A stretch of 64,000 nt of DNA from JAJYKC01 sp963823105. GTDB taxonomy: Bacteria > Acidobacteriota > Terriglobia > Bryobacterales > Bryobacteraceae. This document shows positions 47,866 through 55,576 of the stretch, piece after piece. Below the pieces are notes generated by a model that searched no databases, had not been told where the DNA came from, and saw only the letters and a program-made list of their open reading frames with translations. The position numbers and the translations under genes were made by a program. Within the stretch, counting starts at the first letter, position 1. The number at the start of each line of letters is the position of its first letter. The DNA is taken from contig CAWGKC010000003.1 of the NCBI GenBank assembly GCA_963823105.1, forward strand, positions 1 through 64,000. Direction: 5' to 3'.

Positions 47866-49677
47866 TTAGCGGATCGCGATCAACACGGTGTTCGATTCGA
47901 CGCCGCCGACGACCGACTTGAGTGCGATGGCATCGCCGGTGGGAACATTGGCGGGAACGCTGGCGTTTATCTGATACACGCCGATGAGTCCGGGAGCGAG
48001 CCCGGAGTAAGTCACCTCGGCCGCGACGCCGCCGAGATCGACTGAAGGGCGAACGAGGGATTCGGCGAGCGGATTGAACGGCGATGCCTCGCCGGAACGC
48101 GGCTGGTTGCTTACTTGGCCAAAACCCGTTCCGAAGATCTGGATGGACTCGCCGCGGTTAACCGGACGCGATCCGGGGAACAAACCGGAGGGAGCGGCAT
48201 AGACAATACCCGGCGTGGCGATTAGAACCGCGCCATGTCCGGCCGCGTCCAGTTGGAAGAGGCCTGGAGAATAAGGCGCGACATTGAGAGCACCTGCCGG
48301 TCCAGTTACTCCCGCGACGCTTACACCGAGCGACACCTTCGTTTGACCGGAGAGTTCCCAGGGCACCTGGGCGTTGAGTTGGCCGGGGGACGCGTAGAGG
48401 AGGGGCATCGGGATGCCGTGGACAAGGAGCCGCGTATTGGTTAGGTCGGCCGATGGCAATGAGAGATCCGTGCCGTAGATGGAAATGAGGCTTCCTGGCG
48501 CGGCCGGGATGTTCATCGAGCTGGCGGCATTTACCACGCCGCCGGGATTGATTATGGGCGCCGTGGAAGGCGTAGTGTTCAAGTACACCGAGTCGGAGGA
48601 AACTAAGTCCGGTTTTCCGTCGCCGTTGACATCGGCCGCGATCACGTTGCTTGCGATGGCCGGCACCACGGTGACGATGTCTTGAAAGCTATTGTCGCCG
48701 TTACCCGCCAGGAAAACGGCCTGCGCGCCCGACCGGGCGATGAGGTCCACATTTCCGTCGCGGCTGAAGTCGGCCGCGACGATGCCGGCGTAATGGGGGC
48801 CGGAAGACGTATCGGCGTCGGGACTGTTAAAAACCGAAGTGAATCGCCCGTCGCCCGCTCCGGAGAGCACCTCAATTACACCGTTGTAGTAGGGAAATCC
48901 TCCCGAGCCGGATAGAGCGACATCGGGGTTGCCGTCTCCGTTGAAATCGGCGATGGCCATGGAGTCAGGCGCGTAGACGGTGGCGACCGGGTCGAGAGTC
49001 TTGAACGTGCCATCTCCGTTGCCCAGGAAGATGGAGACCCATCCGTTCGACGATGGCCCTAGCAGCAGGCCGCCGGCGATGGCGATATCCCCCTTGCCAT
49101 CCCGGTTCAGATCCCTGGCGATCGCGCAACTGGATTGGGTGGGTAAAGAGTAAACGGGGCCGGATTGAAAACTACCATCGCCCCGGCTGGTGAAGATGTT
49201 GAGCGTGGCTGTATTCCGGGAGGCGACCGCCAGATCGGTCTTTCGATCGCCATTCCAGTCGGCGGCGGCCATCGGCCCGATCCCGCCGCTGAGTTGAAAG
49301 GAACCGGCCGGGGTAAACGTGCCGTCTCCCTTTCCAAGCAGAATGGTCACCGTTCCCGATGCATCCGTGGCGGTCGCCAAGTCCAGTCGTCCGTCGCCGT
49401 TGAAATCACCGGTCACGAAAAAACTCGCTTCAACCGAACCAAAGATGTGACCAGAGTCAAAACTGCCGTCGCCGCGCCCGAGATAAACGGTGCCGGAAAA
49501 CGTTGCCGGGAAGGCGGCTTCGAGCACTGCGATATCCGGTTTCCCATCGCCGTTGAAGTCCGCCGCGAGGGTGGGGCCGCCGGTGCCCTGGGCACGAAAG
49601 GGAATGCCGGAGCCGAAGGTGACCTGGGCTATGGCCAAACAAACCGAGGAGAAGAACATTCCAAGCAGTCTGATCAT
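47866..49677 (-). CDS. Secreted FG-GAP propeller with Solibacter-type C-terminal domain
   Basis: About 603 residues from Met 49677 (MIRLLGMFFSSVCLAIAQ is a signal peptide). Seven or so FG-GAP/VCBS blades with calcium-binding DFNGDGKPDIA, DFNGDGRLDLA, DWNGDRKTDLA, DLNRDGKGDIA, DFNGDGNPDVA, DFSRDGNVDLI and DVNGDGKPDLV. The C-terminal 230 residues (VVNAASSMNIPAAPGSLISI, YGTDLSLP, NAQVPWEL, GESIQIFGTGFG, INASVPANVPTGD) are the TIGR03437-like domain described from Solibacter. An extracellular adhesion or structural role is likely. A start at 49755 would precede the signal peptide and is less likely. Confidence 0.9.
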   Translation of the reverse strand: MIRLLGMFFSSVCLAIAQVTFGSGIPFRAQGTGGPTLAADFNGDGKPDIAVLEAAFPATFSGTVYLGRGDGSFDSGHIFGSVEASFFVTGDFNGDGRLDLATATDASGTVTILLGKGDGTFTPAGSFQLSGGIGPMAAADWNGDRKTDLAVASRNTATLNIFTSRGDGSFQSGPVYSLPTQSSCAIARDLNRDGKGDIAIAGGLLLGPSSNGWVSIFLGNGDGTFKTLDPVATVYAPDSMAIADFNGDGNPDVALSGSGGFPYYNGVIEVLSGAGDGRFTSVFNSPDADTSSGPHYAGIVAADFSRDGNVDLIARSGAQAVFLAGNGDNSFQDIVTVVPAIASNVIAADVNGDGKPDLVSSDSVYLNTTPSTAPIINPGGVVNAASSMNIPAAPGSLISIYGTDLSLPSADLTNTRLLVHGIPMPLLYASPGQLNAQVPWELSGQTKVSLGVSVAGVTGPAGALNVAPYSPGLFQLDAAGHGAVLIATPGIVYAAPSGLFPGSRPVNRGESIQIFGTGFGQVSNQPRSGEASPFNPLAESLVRPSVDLGGVAAEVTYSGLAPGLIGVYQINASVPANVPTGDAIALKSVVGGVESNTVLIAIR

Positions 49678-49866
49678 CCGAAGCCGTCCTTTTCGCTGAG
49701 TTGCGGCCGGTAATGCTTGATCCGGCAAAGTTAGTATATCGCCGGCATGACTCAATGCTCTCCAACTCCGAGTGGTCCGGATTGGCGCAGCATTGAGAGA
49801 GAAAGAGTGCGGGTTGCGCTTCCGGGAATGTTAAGATCGCCTCCGGCCCTCCGGCGGCGATTTCTC

Positions 49867-50727
49867 ATGACCCTGCAAAGCAGCGCGATGATCTCTTGGG
49901 CGAGGCTGCCCGTGGTCCTTCGGGCGATTCTCGTGGGCATTCTTGTCGCGCTTGCCGCGGCCAACGTATGGCCGATGTTGCTGGTGAATCTTGGCGCGCC
50001 TCTTGGGGCGATCGTTGAGGCGGCGTTCCTGGCGCTTTATGTTTGGTGGGCGAAGGGCGGAGGTCCGCCAGCTTCGACGCAAGCCGGGCGGGCGATCGCG
50101 TTCCGTCGTGGCCGGCTGTCGCCCGGGCAATGGATTTGGGGCGTTACGGGCGCGCTTTTTTTCGCGGCGGCCGTTCATGCGTCCATTGTTTTGCTTTTTC
50201 GCTTCGTGCCGTTCCCGGGGGCGTCGTTCCGGCACGGATACGATTTGTCTTTCATTCCCTCCCTGCGTTTGAAATGGCTGGCGGTGGCGATGTCGGCGAC
50301 GTCGGCGGGAATTTGCGAGGAGACGGGCTTTCGAGGCTACATGCAGCGTCCTATCGAAGGGCGGCACGGTGCGCCCGTTGCGATCCTGATATCGTCGCTG
50401 TTCTTCCTGGCCGTTCATTTCACGAAGGACTGGGCGACGATCGGGATGGTCCCGATCGTGTTCGGCGCGGGCGTCCTGTTGGGAGTTCTCGCGTGGGCGT
50501 CGGGATCGCTTGTCCCCGGGATGATCGGCCACGTTCTGATGGATGTTGGGCTGTTCAGCTTTTGGTGGACGGGCATCGCCGGCGATTTCGGCGCACGGCC
50601 GATCCGGGAAACGGGCGTGGACCGGGCGTTCGTTCTGGCATGCACGGTGTTCACGATCTCGCTGTTGGCGGTGCTGTTCGCGGTGGCGAGGCTTCGGAGG
50701 CGAGGTCCGCCGGCGGGCCGGGGTTGA
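49867..50727 (+). CDS. CPBP-family intramembrane metalloprotease
   Basis: About 286 residues, seven or eight hydrophobic segments. The three CPBP (Abi) motifs are present: ICEETGFRGYMQRPIEGRHG, FFLAVHFTKDWATIG and MIGHVLMDVGLF, giving Glu-Glu and His residues for a membrane-embedded metal site. Family members process prenylated proteins or act in bacteriocin self-immunity. I start at Met 49867; Met 49828 or 49747 are alternatives without a better ribosome site. Its promoter region is shared with the divergent FG-GAP gene. Confidence 0.85.
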   Translation: MTLQSSAMISWARLPVVLRAILVGILVALAAANVWPMLLVNLGAPLGAIVEAAFLALYVWWAKGGGPPASTQAGRAIAFRRGRLSPGQWIWGVTGALFFAAAVHASIVLLFRFVPFPGASFRHGYDLSFIPSLRLKWLAVAMSATSAGICEETGFRGYMQRPIEGRHGAPVAILISSLFFLAVHFTKDWATIGMVPIVFGAGVLLGVLAWASGSLVPGMIGHVLMDVGLFSFWWTGIAGDFGARPIRETGVDRAFVLACTVFTISLLAVLFAVARLRRRGPPAGRG

Positions 50728-50820
50728 ACGCGGCGCTGGGAGGGCGCAATCGATTTTATGTCTCCGGGTGAGACCAGCGCTCGATAAAAAACGCCATAAT
50801 ATGGTGCGGAGGCTTCGAAA

Positions 50821-51672
50821 ATGCCGATATTTTTTACGGATGAATGGCAGCTTGGAAAGAAACGGCCGTCGTGGGCGGGGCCGGTGTCGATCGTAACGGA
50901 GGAAATTCCTCATAAGAAATACGGATTGATCGTCCGGCAGACGTCGGTGATGGGGACGGTGGCGGCGAAGTCGACCAAGGGGCGGAAGAGCGCGCCGGAG
51001 CCGTCGACGGGATTTCGCGTGAGCACGTCGGCGTATGGGCCGCTGACTTTCAACGGGCGGAATTCGGGGCGGACGGATCTCGATAAGGGGCATATCATGG
51101 CGCTCGAATTGGGAGGGCCGGACATTCCGGAGAACATCGTTCCGCAGTGGTCCAATTTTCAGCGCAACGGGAAGTGGAAGCGCATGGAGAACGAGGTGCG
51201 GAAGGCGGCGGAGGGGATGGACGACGACGTCACGCTGCAGTTTTTCGCGATCATCCGGTACAAGAACTATTTGGATCACTCGATCGGGACTTTTGACGGG
51301 ATCTGCGTTCCGAAGGGGTTCACGGTTTACACGATCGAGCAAGACGCCAAGGGCAGGCAGGGGACCAAGTCGCTGATGTTCGACGACGACCAGGCACAAG
51401 ATGAGACGGACGACATGATGTCGCTGCGGGAGATGGCGAAGGCGGACAAGCTCGACTACACGGAGCTGTACTCGGACGTGACGACGAAGGGTTCGGGGAA
51501 GAAGGTGAAGCTGGCGTTTGGGAGCACGGGGCAAAGCCCGCTGTATGGGCCGCCGCCGGTGACTTATTCGACGCAGGGGCAGGGGCCGTTTGGCCAGACG
51601 GTGACGAAGCTGGTGTTGGATGCGTCGGTGGCTTCGAAGCTGCCGGACGTTTCGACGAAGATGGATATTTGA
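50821..51672 (+). CDS. DNA/RNA non-specific endonuclease domain protein
   Basis: 283 residues, no signal peptide. The catalytic region SGRTDLDKGHIMALELGGPD followed by NIVPQWSNFQRNGKWKRMEN fits the beta-beta-alpha-metal endonuclease pattern (DRGH-like His as base, downstream Asn for Mg). The N-terminus (MPIFFTDEWQLGKKRPSWAG) and the Lys/Gly-rich C-terminus have no known domain. Such nucleases are frequent effectors in polymorphic toxin systems or housekeeping scavengers. A convergent hypothetical gene begins 31 bases after its stop. Confidence 0.75.
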   Translation: MPIFFTDEWQLGKKRPSWAGPVSIVTEEIPHKKYGLIVRQTSVMGTVAAKSTKGRKSAPEPSTGFRVSTSAYGPLTFNGRNSGRTDLDKGHIMALELGGPDIPENIVPQWSNFQRNGKWKRMENEVRKAAEGMDDDVTLQFFAIIRYKNYLDHSIGTFDGICVPKGFTVYTIEQDAKGRQGTKSLMFDDDQAQDETDDMMSLREMAKADKLDYTELYSDVTTKGSGKKVKLAFGSTGQSPLYGPPPVTYSTQGQGPFGQTVTKLVLDASVASKLPDVSTKMDI

Positions 51673-51703
51673 TTGGCCAAAAAGATAGCGTTCCGGAGCT
51701 GAG

Positions 51704-52069
51704 CTATACCTTTTCGAAGCCGACACGGAATCGACCGATCTCTAGCGCTTGAAGCAGCGTGCCGAGGTACATATTGAAATGGTCGTCCGTCAGAAAAGCG
51801 ACTGCGTCCTTGTGTGCTTTCAACTGCCAAGTTCCCCATTGGACTGAAACGGGGTGAATATGTATCCCGTGAATTCCGTGGCTCGGATCGCCCGTCCCTA
51901 CCCGGAATAGTTCGTCGATTCCGTCGCGACCGAGAACGGTGATCTCGGCACGGAAGTGGTCGAGGATTGCCTGGATAATTCTCTCGCCGCCTTGCCGCGG
52001 GCTAAGTCCGTGGCCGGCGTTCTTGAATTGCCTCAGGAGCTGAGGGGAGACGCGCGCGCTATACGGCAT
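51704..52069 (-). CDS. Hypothetical protein, possible partner of the nuclease
   Basis: 121 residues with protein-like composition: MPYSARVSPQLLRQFKNAGH, ERIIQAILDHFRAEITVLGR, the His-rich SHGIHGIHIHPVSVQWGTW and DDHFNMYLGTLLQALEIGRF. No family recognised. It converges on the nuclease gene, so an immunity function is conceivable but gene order (immunity normally downstream on the same strand) argues against it. Confidence 0.5.
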   Translation of the reverse strand: MPYSARVSPQLLRQFKNAGHGLSPRQGGERIIQAILDHFRAEITVLGRDGIDELFRVGTGDPSHGIHGIHIHPVSVQWGTWQLKAHKDAVAFLTDDHFNMYLGTLLQALEIGRFRVGFEKV

Positions 52070-52235
52070 GCTTGCCGCAGGCTACGCCTATACGTTCCGC
52101 TTGTCAAGACCGTGCCCGAGGCCATGTCGCGCCGGCCGACCGGAGGGGGCCAAGTAGCCACGGAAGCGTTGGAACGGCCATAAGAAGGGGGCTGGTGGCA
52201 ACCAGGGGTATGCGGCGAGGCGGCGGCGAGGTGGG

Positions 52236-53149
52236 TCACGATTCCCGACGTTGCAGGTCGCGGAGGCGGCGGTTGAGGAATCGGCGCTCGCTTTCGTCGG
52301 GGCCGGGGGTGGCGCGGAGAGATTCGGCGGCCAGCGGAAGGGCTTCGGCGATTTGGGCGTGATTCCAGAGGCGGCGGTCCTGTTGTCCGAGCAGGCCGCG
52401 ATCGCCGGATGCCTCAAGACGGGCGTCGCGCCGCGAATCGTGAAGCAGCATGAGGGGAGCAAGCCCGTGGCTTCGGCGGGCGGGGGCGCGATCAGAGTGA
52501 CCAGGCGTGCCAGACGGATGGCTTCCGCGCAAAGATCGGTCTGAACGAGCGGCCGCGGGTGGCGGCGTAGCCTTCATTGAAGATGAGATAGATGACCGTC
52601 AGCACCGCGTCGAGCCGCCCTGGGAGTTCCGCGGCGGAGGGAATGCGCGCGTCGCGGATTTTGCGCTTGGCACGCACCAGTCGCTGCGCCATGGTGGCCG
52701 GCGGGACCAGAAACGCGCGCGCGATCTCGTCGGTTCCGACCGCCCAGTGTGCGGAGCGTCAAGGCGACTTGGGCCTCGGGCGCTAGCGCCGGGATGGCAG
52801 CAGGTGAAAATCAGGCGAAGACGGTCGTCCGGGATCTCTGAGGCGTCGTAGTCGGGCTGCTCGATGGCCTGGCTCAACTCGTATTCCGCGAATGGCTTGA
52901 CTTTTCGTTGAAGCGCGCCCGGCGGCGGATGACGTCGATGGCTTTGTTGCGCGCCGCCTGGATGATCCAGGCGCGTCCAAACTCCGGGACACCGGATGTG
53001 CGCCATTGATCCACCGCCGCCGCAAAGGCTTCCTGGACAGCCTCTTCCGCGATTTCGAAATCGCCCACTTGGCGAATCAAGGCGGCGACGATCCGGCCCC
53101 AATCGGAGCGGTAGATCGCCTCGACGGCTTCGTCGGCTTGGCTAGGCAT
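52236..53149 (-). pseudogene. ECF-type sigma factor (DUF6596/ECF42-like), many frameshifts
   Basis: Reads in several frames as one sigma factor: region 2 is VEAIYRSDWGRIVAALIRQV, FEIAEEAVQEAFAAAVDQWR, RAWIIQAARNKAIDVIRRRA; then the frame breaks near 52915 and continues KPFAEYELSQAIEQPDYDAS, EIPDDRLRLIFTCCHP, further on TLRTLGG, MAQRLVRAKRKIRDARIP and DAVLTVIYLIFNEGYAAT, and finally MLLHDSRRDARLEASGD. At least five frame changes are needed and the C-terminal TPR-like part is lost past about 52300. It diverges from the DGPF gene, the usual neighbour of ECF42 sigma factors. Confidence 0.8.
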
Positions 53150-53229
53150 TCCCCGATGGTAAATAATTCTTGAGGGGGGTGTCGATTCGTGCGCCCGCCA
53201 TTCGATATAACTCGATGGAGGTTCACGGA

Positions 53230-53622
53230 ATGCAATACATGTTGCTGATCTATCTGCGAATGAGCACGCGCTTGAGTGAGAACGAGCGGGAGAAATGTTA
53301 CGGGGAGTCGATGCAACTTACCCAGGACCTGAATGCGAGCGGAAGTTACTTGGGCGCGGGCCCGCTGCATCCGAGCTCGACCGCGACCAGCGTTCGCGTG
53401 CGGGAAGGCAGACGGCTGGTGACCGACGGTCCGTTTGCCGAAACGCGCGAGCAACTCGGCGGGTACTTCCTGATCGAGGCGAGGGATCTGGACGAGGCGA
53501 TGGGAATTGCGGCCCGGGTTCCTGCTGCCCGGTGCGGCACAATTGAGGTTCGCCCGGTGATCGAACTGGAGGGGATGCCTGCGGAACCGGCCGCGGCCCG
53601 CTTGACGGCGTCGCGAAAATAG
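53230..53622 (+). CDS. YCII/DGPF-domain protein
   Basis: 130 residues beginning MQYMLLIYLRMSTRLSENE. The middle shows the DGPF signature VREGRRLVTDGPFAETREQL followed by GGYFLIEARDLDEAMGIAAR and GTIEVRPVIEL, i.e. the YCII-related ferredoxin-like fold. In ECF42 systems one or more DGPF genes lie next to the sigma factor and are its main targets; function unknown. The sigma gene 80 bases upstream (divergent) is broken here, whereas this frame is clean. Confidence 0.9.
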   Translation: MQYMLLIYLRMSTRLSENEREKCYGESMQLTQDLNASGSYLGAGPLHPSSTATSVRVREGRRLVTDGPFAETREQLGGYFLIEARDLDEAMGIAARVPAARCGTIEVRPVIELEGMPAEPAAARLTASRK

Positions 53623-53705
53623 TTTTTGGGCGGGTGTCGATAGCGGCGCTCGTCATTTGATTCACAAACAAGAGAGCGCATCACGCGCGATAAGGAGACC
53701 CTAAA

Positions 53706-54830
53706 ATGAGCGGAGTACGAGTATTGGTTGGCACGCACAAAGGCGCGTTCATACTGACGTCGGACGGGAAGCGGGAGAAGTGGGATATCGACGGCCCGTT
53801 CTTTGCGGGCTTGGAGATTTATCACCTGAAGGGTTCGCCGGTGGACCCGAATCGAATCTATGCATCGCAGTCGAGCGGTTGGTTTGGCCAGTTGATCCAG
53901 CGATCCGACGACGGCGGGCAAGACATGGGAGCCGATGGACAATAAGTTCGTGTACGATGGCGTTCCGGGGACTCACCAGTGGTACGACGGGACGCCGCAT
54001 CCATGGGAATTCAAGCGCGTCTGGCATCTGGAGCCGTCGCTGACCGATCCGGACACCGTGTACGCCGGCGTGGAAGACGCGGCGATGTTCCGCTCGACCG
54101 ATGGGGCGAAGACCTGGCAGGAGCTCTCCGGGACTGCGCGGGCATGGGTCGGGCCGCAGCTGGCAGCCGGGCGCGGGAGGGATGTGCCTGCACACGATTC
54201 TTCTGGATCCGATCGATCCGAAGCGGATGTTCATCGCCATTTCGGCGGCGGGTGCGTTCCGCAGCCGACGACGCCGGCGAGACGTGGAAGCCGATCAACC
54301 GCGGCCTGCACTCGCAGTACATTCCCGATCCCGGCGGCCGAGGTCGGACACTGCGTTCATCGCATCGCCATGCACCCGTCGCGCCCGGATGTGCTGTTCA
54401 TGCAGAAGCACTGGGACGTGATGCGCAGCGACAACGCGGGCGATCAGTGGCACGAGGTCAGCGGCAACCTGCCGACCGATTTCGGCTTCGTGATCGACGT
54501 TCACGCGCACGAGCCGGAGACGATTTACGTGGTGCCGATCAAGAGCGACTGGGAACATTATCCCGCCGGAAGGAAAGCTTCGGGTGTACCGAAGCCGGAC
54601 GGGCGGAAACGAGTGGGAGGAGCTTGAGCAAAGGCCTGCCGCAGAGCGATTGCTACGTGAACGTGTTGCGCGACGCGATGGCGGTGGATTCGCTGGATTC
54701 GTGCGGCGATCTATTTCGGAACCACGCGGCGGCCAGGTCTACGCTTCGACCGATGCGGGCGACAATTGGGCTCCGATCGTGCGCGATCTTGCCGGCCGTG
54801 CTTTCGGTCGAGGTGCAGACGCTCGCATGA
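53706..54830 (+). pseudogene. BNR/sortilin-type propeller, heavily frameshifted
   Basis: Starts at ATG 53706 with AAGGAG 8 bases upstream: VRVLVGTHKGAFILTSDGKR. Following frames read HQWYDGTPHPWEFKRVWHLE, CLHTILLDPIDPKRMFIAIS, MHPSRPDVLFMQKHWDVMRS, DFGFVIDVHAHEPETIYVVP and a last ADAGDNWAPIV to VLSVEVQTLA, the ordinary order of a single-domain WD40/BNR 'glycosyl hydrolase' of about 370 residues. At least six frame changes lie between 53920 and 54800. Its stop overlaps the next start (ATGA), so the original operon order is still visible. Confidence 0.75.
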
Positions 54831-55124
54831 TCCGGGTGGTGCTGCCGGCGCATCTGCGAACGCTGGCGCGCGTCGAGCGGCGAGGTGGAGTTCGAGGTCG
54901 AGGGCCCGGTCACGCAGCGGTCGGTGCTGGATGCGCTGGAGGCGCGCTTTCCGATGCTGCAAGGCACGATCCGCGATCATGTGACCCAGCAGCGGCGGCC
55001 GTTCATCCGCTTCTTCGCCTGCGAGGAGGATTGGTCGCATGAGCCGCCGGACGCGCCGTTGCCGGAGGCGGTGGCGTCGGGGGCGGAGCCGTTTTTGATC
55101 GTAGGGGCGATCGCGGGAGGGTAG
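54827..55124 (+). pseudogene. MoaD/ThiS-family protein, one frameshift
   Basis: ATG 54827 overlaps the propeller stop. MIRVVLPAHLRTLARV is followed, after a one-base shift near 54880, by EVEFEVEGPVTQRSVLDALE, ARFPMLQGTIRDH, RRPFIRFFACEEDWSH and ends EPFLIVGAIAGG. The ubiquitin-like fold and terminal Gly-Gly suit a sulfur-carrier or MoaD-like role, often found beside exo-sialidase-like propellers of this type. Confidence 0.75.
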
Positions 55125-55139
55125 TACGGGGAGAGGATT

Positions 55140-55553
55140 ATGAAAGAGATCAACACATACTTGACGTTTGACGGAAATTGCCGCGAGGCGATGGAATTTT
55201 ATAAACAGTGTCTGGGAGCCGAGCTGGAGGTGATGCCGTTCTCCGATGCGCCCGGCGATATGGGGAAGGAAGCGAAGGATCGGGTGATGCATGCGAGGCT
55301 GTCGAAGGGTTCGACGCTTCTGATGGCGTCGGACACGATGCCAGGGCATCCGTTTCAGCAAGGCAATAATTTCTCGGTGAGCGTGCAGTGTGAAAGTGTG
55401 GCGGAGATCGAGGCGTTTTTTGCGGCGCTGGGGGAGAAGGGCACGGTGACGATGGCGTTACAGGATACGTTCTGGGGCGCTCGCTTCGGGATGCTGACGG
55501 ATCGGTTTGGCGTGAATTGGATGTTTAATTTCGAGCACCCGAAGCAAGGGTAG
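55140..55553 (+). CDS. VOC-family (PhnB-like) protein
   Basis: 137 residues. Starts MKEINTYLTFDGNCREAMEF, then YKQCLGAELEVMPFSDAPG, MHARLSKGSTLLMASDTMPG, SVSVQCESVAEIEAFFAALG and ends DTFWGARFGMLTDRFGVNWM. This is the glyoxalase/bleomycin-resistance fold of the PhnB subgroup. Such genes are common partners of ECF41/42-type modules. It is the last gene of the plus-strand run that begins with the DGPF gene and is intact. Confidence 0.92.
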   Translation: MKEINTYLTFDGNCREAMEFYKQCLGAELEVMPFSDAPGDMGKEAKDRVMHARLSKGSTLLMASDTMPGHPFQQGNNFSVSVQCESVAEIEAFFAALGEKGTVTMALQDTFWGARFGMLTDRFGVNWMFNFEHPKQG

Positions 55554-55576
55554 GCGGGCGGGGGGCTTGGGCGCCA

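Noticed and set aside
49831..51726. Open frame of 631 codons on the minus strand over the CPBP and nuclease genes
   Set aside because: Arg/Pro/His-rich shadow; both plus-strand genes have diagnostic catalytic motifs.
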